NCBI GenBank assembly: GCA_036362985.1
Contig: JAYGXS010000008.1
Location: 23,616,373-23,680,372 of the forward strand
DNA: 64,000 nt
Direction of reading: 5' to 3'
Source of the DNA: Ligula intestinalis
Taxonomy: Eukaryota > Platyhelminthes > Cestoda > Diphyllobothriidea > Diphyllobothriidae
Positions 22,011-31,666 of this stretch are shown in pieces (position 1 is the stretch's first letter; every line of letters begins with the position of its first letter). Both the position numbers and the translations under genes were made by a program. A model generated the notes under the pieces. It saw only the letters and a list, made by a program, of their open reading frames with translations, ran no database searches and was not told the origin of the DNA.

Positions 22011-22289
22011 AAAATAACTCAAGCCTCCACCTTAATGCTCTTTGTCTATCCGCGCTAGCATTTAATAAAATACAGATAACTCATATTTTTCTTGATGTTG
22101 GAGTATGTTTTACCCATTTACCGCGTTTTGTGACAAAGCATTTCACAGTTTCGCGAAACCAAATTTTTAATTACTTATAAAAAACACTGTGGATTATTAA
22201 CTGCATTTAGGAATGAATGCACTCATTAGATCAAAAAAGGTGACCAAATATATGCTAACCCACTAAGTCCAGTGTCGGTCATAATTACA

Positions 22290-22402
22290 TAACTTACCTC
22301 ACCGTTAATAGGTCTCCTGGTGCTGCATTTTATCTGAGAGAGCCAGATGCAATCATCAAAAGAGCCACACTTGGCCCGCGAGCCATACGTTCCCGACCCC
22401 TG
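22290..22402 (-). mobile_element. hAT-type DNA transposon terminus
   Basis: Read on the minus strand from 22402: CAGGGGTCGGGAACGTATGG, then a GCTCGCGGGCC block and a GGCTCTTTTGATG block. This is the typical start of hAT-family elements. The other end was not found, so it is a solo or truncated end. No transposase was seen. Confidence 0.65.
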
Positions 22403-22575
22403 CTCTAGAAAAATGAGGTGCGGCCTGCTATAGATATTCCCGTTCACTGAAATTCGGAGGTTTCTTTCAGCTTACAAACATGACTCACCCATGCATACAA
22501 AGTCCAACGTGACTGTACAGGCCAAAAGTTTACTTCCGTTATTCAACCGTAGAACTTTCCCCCTCCACCGAAGCG

Positions 22576-22722
22576 GGCGTTTGTAGCTTAGCGGTAGAGC
22601 ATTAGCCTCCGGCAAAGGCTTTCTCTGATGCGCGGGTTCAAATCCCGCAAAACGCCTAGAGTTTTTCACATTTGGGTCAACTCAAATTAAGCAAATCTGC
22701 CAAACCAACTTAATAATTAAGT
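22576..22722 (+). repeat. tRNA-like SINE (SINE-1), copy 1
   Basis: A tRNA-like head at 22576-22656: 7-bp acceptor stem GGCGTTT/AAACGCC, A-box TAGCTTAGCGGTAGAGC, B-box GGGTTCAAATCCC. The anticodon-like stem is AGCCT/AGGCT with loop CCGGCAA. Position 33 is C instead of U, so it is unlikely to be a working tRNA. A tail of about 65 bp with GGGTCAACTCAAATTAAGC is shared with the next copy. Confidence 0.75.
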
Positions 22723-22874
22723 CAGCCTAGCAGTCATTCTGGTGGATTCTAGATGATTGCTTAGGAAATCCTGCTTGGGCAGTCAACTTGCTCCCGTATT
22801 GGTGGATTCCATATGAGCGAAAAGTTGAGCGGGTAATATCGATCCAAGTGTGATTAAACTCATGGCGTGAAGCG

Positions 22875-23020
22875 GGCGTTTGTAGCTTAGCGGTAGAGCA
22901 TTAGCCTCCGGCAAAGGCTTTCTCTGATGCGCGGGTTCAAATCCCGCCAAACGCCTAGATTTTTTCACACTTGGGTCAACTCAAATTAAGCAAATCTGCC
23001 AAACAAACTTAATAATCAAG
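22875..23020 (+). repeat. tRNA-like SINE (SINE-1), copy 2
   Basis: Same head and tail as the copy 299 bp upstream, nearly identical. The head folds with a perfect 7-bp acceptor stem and a 5-bp T-stem (GCGGG/CCCGC). The anticodon-like triplet would be GGC (Ala), but position 33 is C. Confidence 0.75.
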
Positions 23021-23294
23021 CAGTACTTGAAATTCAAACCACAGTCAGCCGTTGAGTCAACAGCCAATAATACCGGTGACTATTTCAGGAGAGGAGCTGA
23101 TTGGCTCAATAGACATGGTGTTACATGGCTTGTTTTCCTAAATACGTTGTACCTATTACGCTAAAAGACTTCTAATTTTGCACACTTCTTGTCGTGTTCT
23201 TCCTTTGGGGACTCACACATGGCGTTATTGGGCGGTGATATCTCGGCTTGAGCTTCCATTACAACATTTGGCGACGCAGATCTCAGAACTCACC

Positions 23295-24010
23295 ATGTCC
23301 ATTTCATTAGAAAAATTGCTCGCCATCCTGCAACAGTAATCTCAATTCGAAGCGACACACGTGAAGTTGATGGAGTCATTCATGCAAAAATTCAGTTTGC
23401 ATTTGCCTAACCCAGATTCTTCTGTGAAATTGTCCACATCAGCGGACGCAACTGCTGCTTCTATCGCTGAGTTCATCTATGACCCCATCTCCGGCGTTAC
23501 TTTTGACACTTGGTTCAAACGTTGGAAAGACATTTTCCGCATGGAATTTGCCAAGGCCGATGATGCATGGAAGGTGCGCCTGCTATTACGCAAACTGGGC
23601 ACCAGAGAATACGAGCGGTACGCGGATAGTATTCTGCCGAAACACCCTCGTGACTTCACTTTCGATGAAACCATCCAGCACCTGTAAGTGATTTTCGGTG
23701 AAAAGTCCTCCTTGTTCAATATTCGGTACCAATGTCTCAAGCTGGGGAAAAACTAGGCAGATGATTTTCTAACCCTCGCCAGTACTGTCAACCGCGAATG
23801 TGAACGGTTCAACCTCCGAGAGTTGACCAATGACCAATTCAAGTGCCTCATCTTTGTGAGCGCCTTGCAGTCACCTCGTGATGCTGAAATCCGGACCCAC
23901 CTGCTCTCAAAAATTGAACAAGACCCGAAGTCTTCTATGCAGACACTAAAGGCCGTGTCAGCGACTGAAGAATCTCAAGCATTCTGCACAAACTCGACGA
24001 TAGCGGATGC
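23295..24010 (+). pseudogene. Ty3/Gypsy-type gag, decayed
   Basis: Starts MSISLEKLLAILQQ with a stop after it. It continues FIYDPISGVTFDTWFKRW, WKVRLLLRKLGTREYERY, FTFDETIQHL, VIFGEKSSLFNIRY, VNRECERFNLRELT and FKCLIFVSALQSPRDAEI. This block order is the N-terminal gag domain of K02A2.6-type Gypsy elements in helminths. At least three in-frame stops and no pol downstream. The sequence just before the ATG (TTTGGCGACGCAG near 23262) resembles a primer-binding site after an LTR end in CA. The homology stops at about 23985, where an unrelated repeat begins. Confidence 0.8.
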
Positions 24011-24048
24011 ATAAACGACGGCTGTAACCCATTTTGGGAACGGGGATA
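23985..24048 (-). repeat. Fragment of the inverted-block repeat
   Basis: About 60 bp matching about 60470-60530 of the right inverted block, and 32600-32660 and 31340-31400 in reverse. Shared core: ACTCGACGATAGCGGATGC. It abuts the gag relic directly. Confidence 0.75.
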
Positions 24049-24342
24049 TGTGGAAAGGGAACCGACTATTTTGATGTTAGAACCCGCACGGCCCAATGAG
24101 AGGCCTTATGTAGTTCTGTCGTTTTTAACACAAGGCAACCTGCGTTTAACTTTTAAGGGCACGTCTAGGCATCTGATGTATAAAATTCTGGTATTTTACA
24201 ACTCTGTATACTTGAGGGATCAGAGAAGTAAAGCAAACCAAACTTTATAAGATTCGGTGGATAAAGTTGATCTTTAAGCAAATTTTAGTAATTATATTGA
24301 GTGAAGGGGCTCTGAGTGGGCCAGGTGGTGATTGACCCCGTT

Positions 24343-24374
24343 AATATTCATGGTAGTCGACTACCATGAATATT
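24343..24374. repeat. Perfect 32-bp palindrome
   Basis: AATATTCATGGTAGTC followed at once by its exact reverse complement. No spacer. Confidence 0.9.
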
Positions 24375-24539
24375 CAGTGGCCGCAGCTCGGGAGCCAAAA
24401 TTGAAAATGATCAAGAAGAGTGCTGAGGCACTATAAGGTTTATATAATTGCATTTTATTGATTATTGAAGCAAATTAATCCAAAATACATAATAGTTGCA
24501 GAATACATTTAGCTTTGGGGGAAAATTGAATAAGCTTAA

Positions 24540-24791
24540 TAAATGGTTTTGTGTAAATAGGTATATTTCGGCATCCACCAAACGGAGGGAAACTTCATCC
24601 AAGGTAACCTGACGCCTCTAAATTATGATAAAATTACCACTCAGATTCCGATCCCTGCGCTACGTGACGCATTGTCTACATACGACGATGAAGGACAAGC
24701 CAGCACATCTGATGCATATGCGCGATGTATATGGGATGGCCGTGAAAATGTGAGTGCATTAAAAAAATTAGTTTAAATAGTTATTACCTGT
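24540..24791 (+). other. Possible exon with microintron-type borders
   Basis: A 41-bp GT-AG segment (gtaacctg...ccactcag, about 24605-24645) is followed by an open acidic stretch, IPIPALRDALSTYDDEGQAS. A good donor, gtgagtgc, then follows before the gap. Size and style resemble exon 2 of the microintron genes at 27930 and 58594, but no clear homology can be shown. Confidence 0.25.
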
Positions 24792-24891
24792 NNNNNNNNN
24801 NNNNNNNNNNNNNNNNNNNNNNNNNNNNNNNNNNNNNNNNNNNNNNNNNNNNNNNNNNNNNNNNNNNNNNNNNNNNNNNNNNNNNNNNNNN
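24792..24891. other. Assembly gap (100 N)
   Basis: A run of exactly 100 N, probably a scaffolding gap of unknown real size. Confidence 0.99.
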
Positions 24892-24894
24892 AAG

Positions 24895-25590
24895 TCCTAA
24901 TTGTGCTCCACGTAATGTTCATAATCAACAATGTGGCCGAAAATGGCGCTGTTTATGCTCCTGGCTTCATCTTTGTTTCGTCATGCCGGGAGGCCTTCCC
25001 GTATTCTTTAGAATAAGCACCGACTCGTGACACTGATAAAACCTGCTCCGCGGGAGTAAGTAAATAAGAAGATGCACATGGAGGTGGTCTGTGCTAGCAA
25101 CGTATCCTTTCCTTCTCCGTGCAAGGTAGGACTGGTTGACAATAATACGCAAACTCTCGCCGCTGCGAAGGTTCGTGAAATCGCTTGGTCAATGCATCTT
25201 AGTAGGAGTTCACCTGCCATATCCCCTTGAAAAGTAACTCAGGAATAACGTATTTTTTTCCACAGTGGATGTGGTGAGCTATATTCCTCTCATCACCATA
25301 TTATTTCTGATTTATCTCTCAGGATAAGGTTCTCATGAAGCAGGTCCTGGATGTTCTTAAGTTTCATCTCAAAACTGCCTTCCAAGCAAATTTCTCTCAA
25401 CCCTTTGCGTTAAGCAGTGGACTAGATTGCATTTCTCTCGGATGAGTACTACATTTTTAAAGTTTGTATACTGTTGGGATGAGGTGTTCTTTCGATAAAC
25501 GCTTGTTCGGAGGCCATCATCATATCTGTGACTTAGGAGGATGCCCAAGTAAGGAATTGAGCAAACGTCAACCTTACTCGATTGCCTCAT
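24895..25590 (-). pseudogene. Penelope-like element fragment (-)
   Basis: On the minus strand, IPYLGILLSHRYDDGLRTSV then KNTSSQQYTNFKN and KCNLVHCLTQRVERN. This is the post-catalytic RT/connector region of Penelope-like elements (compare LPFLDVLV and KRNLVHNLFQRARN at 18060). Toward 24967 the frame decays (SLRIIVNQSYLARRRKG). The gap cuts off whatever follows. Confidence 0.7.
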
Positions 25591-25599
25591 AGGCCTTAG

Positions 25600-26083
25600 T
25601 CAGTACGGTCTCACTCTGATGGAACGATTATTGACTTGTCTCGTGGAACTGGTTTGACTGCCCTTATTATTGACATCGGGTGGACTGTTTCATGACGTTC
25701 ATCCCGTCATATTTGTACAGATGACGTTATAGTAATTAATGGACCGGATTTACACCATTCTCTGTATCAGAAGCTTTTACAGTAGACATCATTTTGAGAG
25801 TTTGGGTTCGGGGTGCCCGATATTTCAATAGGAATATTTTTAGAAATTATTCCCTAGCCCCATTACATTTGACTTCTAGAAGTTTCGATTGAGTGTGTCG
25901 ACGAAACACTTAAAAGGTGCATTGGACGGTGGGTGATATGGTGGCAAACGCAGGTAATTAAGAACTGATTGATTGCAGAATTGGGAGAATGCAGCCAATA
26001 TGAAATGTCATCCACTCCCACTCACCAAATTTTCGGGACAACCAAGCCGACTGAAGAGTCGCCGAGGTTTACTGATTGTGGCT
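25600..26083. other. Spacer, nothing recognised
   Basis: No coding or repeat similarity noted. Confidence 0.4.
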
Positions 26084-27550
26084 TAATAATAATAAGCAGT
26101 TGCATATTTCAGGCCGAATGGGCCTCATCAATCAACCAAAAATTCGATAGCACGAAGTACTAGAAATAATTGGTTGCACAAACAGTATCCAAAGTCTATA
26201 GCTATAAGCCGAGTATAACTGTTTAGAAGCGAATTTGTTAGATTCGAAAATAATAAATATAGCAGTGTCATGCGGAAGGTGAAATTCAAGGGCCTACATA
26301 GATGAGCCACATCGTTATCTAGATTCTGACTATGTATTCTGATACCCACTGCCTCTGTTAGTAAGGGGGCTTGGAAGCAAACTCAATCAAAGCTGAGCGT
26401 GGGGCAGAACAATTGGTATTAACGAAACATTACTGATATAGACGGGTTCCCGGCACTACACTCGGGTTCCCAAACCGGTGCGGCATAATAGAACATAAGG
26501 AACTCACGAGTTTATGATCGTGATGGGCACCGCCGTATGAGATCCAAAGGGCCGTCAAATCTACAAGACCATCGTTGGGGATGTCTGAGATGCGACCAAA
26601 TATAAGGCCCTGATGATCGTTGATGACCAGCGAAACGAGAGCCGTCAAGACTGCGTCCTGATTCCAGGGGACACGAGTCAGAGAAAGGTAGTTTCAAGAA
26701 GGGATCCTAAATTCCCACTGGTCCTTTCTCGGGATCGTGGAGAAAGCTTCCCGGAAAAGATGAGGAAAACATACGGTTAATAGATTCAGTGTTAAGATAA
26801 ATGTGCAGTCTTCGCTTGAATGCGCATAGACTAGTCAACGCCCGAATATCAATTGGCAAATTATTCCAAAGATAGAAGCAAAAAATAGAGATCGTTTAGA
26901 AGTGGAAGAAGCAGGAGGAGGTATGATCAACGTTGAATTTATTAATTTGTAAGGGCGAGTTACGGGATTAAGGGCAGAAATATTGGGCAGATTTGAACTA
27001 TTATTAAGGCGAAACAGGAGACCAAACCCTGCTTCCAGGCTCCTGACCCAAAGGAATTTCAGTTTCGTTATCTCACATCTATCTGAGTAGGAAGTATCTG
27101 CAAATGCCGGATAGAGGACCCTTTTAGTGAATCTTCTTTGGACACTTTCGATTTTTGAACGGCTAGATTCGTGCATTAGACCCAAGAATGGACAACAGTA
27201 TTCGAAAACAGGAAGCACATACATACGATAAAGTCTTCGCTTCATTTCGGGAAGGTAGAAATAAAGAAGATATGAAGCCGCATATCTGAGCAGCTTTTGC
27301 TGTAATTCTATCAGCGTGAGGTGAAAGATCTAATTTATTCGTGTTACTTTAACCTAAGACTTTTATGTTAGAACATTCAGCCATGGGGCAACCTTGAAAA
27401 ATGATAGGCTGTGGCAGCCTTTCAGGCCCAAAACACATGAACTGGCACTATGAAGGCGAGAACTCCATCTGCCACGTCGAGCTCCACGCAGATAGAGTGT
27501 CCAAATCCGAATGAATGCATTCTAAGCATCGCTCGGCCGTAGAATTAGAG
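26084..27550 (-). mobile_element. CR1-like retrotransposon A'', 3' part, copy 1
   Basis: Nearly identical in reverse to about 51950-53411. On the minus strand it encodes the C-terminal end of the polymerase: MKRRLYRMYVLPVFEYCCPF, then FTKRVLYPAFADTSYSDRCE and FLWVRSLEAGFG. The 3'-UTR has a small hairpin AGGCCCATTCGGCCT and a (TTA)n tail at the 26084 end. 5'-truncated at about 27550, as is usual for non-LTR insertions. Frameshifts are present. Confidence 0.82.
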
Positions 27551-28208
27551 AATACAGCCGTCTACATTGATGGGATGCGAAATCAAACTAGTGAACAGTA
27601 AACTACTTAGCTTAAACACGTATCTGCCCGCAGAGTTCTTCCAAAGGTGTTGAAGTGTAAATGATGTTTACGAAGCTCAGATTTCTTGTACTAACAAATG
27701 CGCTAAATTCCCTAGTTATTTTTCAAAATATGTGTGCGTTCCCGCGGATGGCTTCTATGTTCTGATAAAAATAATTGACACATAACTAAACTTTAATAGT
27801 TGATGTAGTCGGCGGTTTGGTTAAAAATATAACGAAACCCTACAACCACATAGTGCCATTGTTAGTGGTGAAAAACCCAACCCGATAAATAATTAAGCCG
27901 CTTAACAGTGCTTTCCTGTGTGGTTGTAGATGGATCGCAACAACGACGACAGTACTCATGAACGGCCGCGTAGAAATATTAGAAATCCTTACGACACAAG
28001 AGAATGGTCCCTTGATGACCCACCATTGACCTTGAAGGTAGGTTTTTGGATATTATTTTACATACTACTTAGGACGAACCACACCTCAATTCCAACAACG
28101 AATCTACTTACACAGCCAGTACGTTCGACGTACACCTATCACAGCCAAGGTAATTGACATTGTCTTTCGCTATCACAGTAGTTCAACGCGACCATGGCCT
28201 ACGGGCCA

Positions 28209-30612
28209 CTATATACTAATAATAATATGTTTATTATGCCAGTTTACAGGCAATTGTAAAGAGTTGGTAATGCACATCTGAGGCGCATTCCAACACCTCG
28301 AAGACCGGAAAAAACCCAAAACAAACTCCCTATGTTGCAGCCAGTATTGGCTTTGTTTCAGGTTTTTTGTTTTGTCAATACTGGACGAGATAGGGAGTTT
28401 GTTTTGAAGTGAAAAAAAACCTGCCTTCAAAGGTATGACACAAATGGAATAAATGTACAATTGTAAGCTGAGTTGACTCATCAGCAGGAGAAATGTTTCA
28501 TATCGTTTAGGGACATTAGTTCCAGATGGAGAGGGTTGGCACAAGAACACAGTGTTCTCAGTCTTCCTTCAATGGTTTTCGGCAAAATTGCGCGCTATCG
28601 GCTGAAGGGTTAGCAGACTGCGGGCTGCTGCTTCAGCCGCATTATCTTCAGCATGATGGCGGGGTTCAAAGTCCACGAACGCCATCAGAGTGAAAGAGAG
28701 ATTCCACCGAGTCAGCACCCAAAATTCGTGAAAGTTGTCCTGAATTTAGAAAACAAGTTATAGCTCTCTTATACATAGGGTAGTTTTGCTGGGTTTTAAA
28801 ACTTTTGGGCAGCTTATTCCAGATTGATATGGCGTTTACTGAAAAGAATTGCCGGTACTTTACTGTACGTGCCATAGGAAGAAATAAAAATACGTCTCGA
28901 TGACTGGCGCGTCGAGAGTGCTCAAGCTGCCTTATATTTCTAAGAGGATTAAAGGTTTGACCATTCAAAAGTTTAAACAGTAAAATAGACCCTTCTGTAA
29001 TCTGCGAAGCCATAGGGGATCCAGCTTTATAAGTTCGCACCTTTGTTGGTAGGTTAAGTTACGGTGTTCTGTAGTGAAAACTCTCCTAGTGAAGAAGTGC
29101 TGCACCGATTCTCTTTTCTTCGGTTCACTAGTGCGCAGAAGACTGAATAGCGGCGAGCAGTATTCAAGACTAGGTCTCACGCACATATTATAAAGGCTTG
29201 TTCTAATCTTTATAGTCTTAAAATTTCTAAGGATAAATCCGGTGGTTCGGCGTGCTTTCGAGACTATCAGGGCATATTGCTCTGACAAATTGAGACTATT
29301 AGAGTAGGATATGCCCAAATCCTTGATAACTTCTGGTACACTTACTTCGTGGCCGTCAATGCTTAATTCCGGTTGATGATCGTCGCCAACAACCATAACG
29401 GAACATTTGTGCCATGAAAGGGTGAGGCGCCATGTGCAACACCACTGGGCGAAGGCCTGAAGATCCTTTTTTATCAGCTCGATTAAGATGTTGCGATCTG
29501 CCAGTTTATATCGATAAGCGACTTTTAAATCATCAGCGTACATGAAGGGTCTGCCATACTGAAAACAATCTGAAACGTGGTTGACAAACAGGCAAAATAG
29601 GAGCGGACCCAGTACACTACCCTGTATAACTTCACTCCTCACATGCGTGGGGTTGGAGATAACATTGGAAATTTTTACTCGTTGTGTGCGAGCATCCAAA
29701 TAGGAAGATATTAAGTTCAGAGGCTTGCTACCTATGCCGAAGGAGGCCAGTTTGTTTCAGAAGGAGGAGGTTATGATCGACCCCATCAAAGGCCTTCGTA
29801 AATTCAAAATAGACGCTATCAGTGGTAAAACCGCTGTCTCTAGATTGCAGCACATAATCAAAGAAAGAGAGCTGACAGGTGTCACAAGATCGTTTCTCGA
29901 GAAAGCCATGTTGAGCTGTATTGAGTAGGTTGTTCTCTGTCAAGTGACGCATCATATTTTCTTTGATTAAGGTCTCCAAGATCTTCGAGGCTGCGGGACG
30001 TGTATTTATTGGCCTAAAGTTGTCGAATTATGTCGATTGGCCATGCTTGCGAATAGGCATTATGTGCGATTCCTTCCACAACGAAGGAAAGGTTTCGCCC
30101 TCAAGAGCCAGATTAAATACCTTACAAAGAATAGACGGAAAGATATCATTCGCTTCAGCTTTTAGAAGGCTAACTGGGACGCCATCTGGTCCTGGACTAT
30201 AGGATTCACGATAACGGCGAATGGCTACAGTCACATCCCAGAGGGTAAAACTTATGGTTTCGAGTATGGCACCCGTCCAAGCCTGGATAGCCGGAGGTGC
30301 AGCGAACGAGCTTTCACTAAACATTTTGGATAGGAACGCATTGAAGCTATCGGCGGTCAACTTAGCGTCAGCTATGGGGTTTCCTAAAGCATCTTGAAGT
30401 ATGGGGTGTTGCGTTTTCCTCTGCGCTTTTACTGTACGCGAAAAGAGTTTCGCAACATTAAGGGAAGGATTTTCAGCGAAGTGGGCCTCATCGGCTATCT
30501 GCTTTTCTTCGGAGAGCTTCTTAGCCTGCTCAAAGATCAGTGTGATCAAGGGCAGAACGGAAGTGTCGTTTTGCCGATGCAAACGACGAGAGAGTTTACG
30601 CAGCCTACGCAT
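28209..30612 (-). mobile_element. CR1-like retrotransposon family C, copy 2 (fullest copy)
   Basis: Minus-strand, 5'-truncated. Polymerase order: RRLRKLSRRLHRQND linker, then SYSPGPDGVPVSLLK, an FTKAFDGVDHNLLLLK motif and QGSVLGPLLFCLFVN. The catalytic YADDLKVAYRYK box follows, then VRPSLEYCSPLFSLL and ISIWNKLPKSFKTQQ. The 3'-UTR (28209-28665) contains an inverted repeat at about 28321-28411 and ends in a TTATTATTA-like tail. Several frameshifts split the polymerase into pieces at 30612-30028, 29979-29728, 29699-28965 and 29040-28666. It sits inside the microintron gene of 27930-30931. Confidence 0.88.
28965..29699 (-). CDS. Family C reverse transcriptase, central part
   Basis: The longest uninterrupted piece (244 codons) of the family C polymerase. 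It contains VIQGSVLGPLLFCLFVN and the active-site YADDLK. The thumb/C-terminal region reads VRPSLEYCSPLFSLLRTSEP. Acts, when intact, in target-primed reverse transcription of the element's own RNA. Here it lacks the N-terminal fingers in frame and the endonuclease, so it is a relic. Confidence 0.8.
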   Translation of the reverse strand: MDARTQRVKISNVISNPTHVRSEVIQGSVLGPLLFCLFVNHVSDCFQYGRPFMYADDLKVAYRYKLADRNILIELIKKDLQAFAQWCCTWRLTLSWHKCSVMVVGDDHQPELSIDGHEVSVPEVIKDLGISYSNSLNLSEQYALIVSKARRTTGFILRNFKTIKIRTSLYNMCVRPSLEYCSPLFSLLRTSEPKKRESVQHFFTRRVFTTEHRNLTYQQRCELIKLDPLWLRRLQKGLFYCLNF

Positions 30613-30931
30613 TTGCGGAGGGGCAACGTGCCATGCAGAGGGATATTAACCTCTTAAAGCGCCTTTACGACACGATACGCGGTACGTTTCATTATAATAC
30701 TTCTGACCACTTGCGCATCAGAGACCTACGCCCTTTGGAAGGGGGAGCCAGTAGATGTTTCCCAATTGGAGGAGGCATTACGCAGGCGCTTTAAGCAGTC
30801 GTTGGATGCGAACAGAAAAAGGCGAGCAAGGGATGAGCCGCCAAATGATGATGAGAGAGGTTCGATATATTACTTATGTCACTTCATTTTCTCATATAGA
30901 CCCTACGCTCGGACCCTCCGGAGAAGTATAA

Positions 30932-31666
30932 GAAATGGATATACCGCCACAAGATTTTTTTAACGATTTCTGTAATAATATTTTTCTAATAAACATTTCT
31001 AATAATGAATCAACCGGCTTCGCATTCATATCGTTATCGCGGTTTGCTCGCATTAAGCTCAAAAGTACCTATATTCGGTCGTCCTCAGTCGCGAATTTTC
31101 GCCACAGATTCCGCCGCGACATAGGTAACAAAATCGCGCATAAATCCGGCCGAAAAATGCGCGACATGTCGCACCGGATTCCACGGTTGATTCCGGTGGG
31201 AAATGTTACTAGGGTTCGCGATTGTGTCGTTCGGGTAAATAGGCAACCTAATGGGTGGGCTTAATGGGGACAGTAGCAGCGAGTGCTGAAGAGAGGTAAA
31301 TATGAGTTAATAGCTGAAGTGGATTGTCACATATTCCCGTTCCCTTAATGGGTGACAGCCGTCGTTTATGCATCCGCTATCGTCAAGTTAGTGCAGAATA
31401 CTCTTTCTTGCTGGGTCGCATAGAAAGTACAATTGTTCTTTACCGCTGCACGCCTAGCCAGTCCATAACAGCGAAAATCAGGTCCTTGACGAGCTTAAGT
31501 GGTGGGCCAGTGCAGGAGGGCCTTTGTGGTGACACAAGGTACATATTAGCAGTGTCCTGGGACGTGGATCTTATTTTCGTGATTGTCTCGTTAGAGTAAA
31601 TAGGCAAACTAATGTGTGGGCTTAAAGGGGACAGTAGCAGTCAGTGCCGAAGAGCGGTAAATATGC
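30932..31666. other. Tandem repeat array flanking the left inverted block
   Basis: A unit containing 'gtaaataggcaa', then 'ggggacagtagcag' and 'gccgaagag', occurs at about 31215-31310 and 31575-31668. It recurs inside the block at 32845-32928. About 31340-31660 as a whole duplicates about 32605-32930. No coding evidence. Confidence 0.6.

Larger units (their letters stand above)
27930..30931 (+). pseudogene. Microintron gene (DUF4806-like family), member 1, split by a retrotransposon
   Basis: Exon 1 27930-28037 (MDRNNDDSTHERPRRNIRNP...), intron 35 bp. Exon 2 28073-28149 (DEPHLNSNNESTYTASTFD...), intron 29 bp. Exon 3 starts 28179 and breaks near 28209, where an inverted family C element is inserted. 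Beyond it the frame resumes before 30681 (AEGQRAMQRDINLLKRLYDT, probably coiled coil), with a 40-bp intron 30682-30721. The next exon, 30722-30859, gives SQLEEALRRRFKQSLDANRK. A 40-bp intron 30860-30899 and a last short exon end at TAA 30929-30931. Layout and intron phases match the genes at 58594 and 34536, but the domain core is missing. The protein would be acidic then basic; function unknown. Disrupted, so a pseudogene. Confidence 0.6.

Noticed and set aside
22576..22656. Functional tRNA-Ala gene
   Set aside because: Perfect stems, but C at position 33, an odd variable region, a conserved non-tRNA tail and three copies make a SINE more likely.
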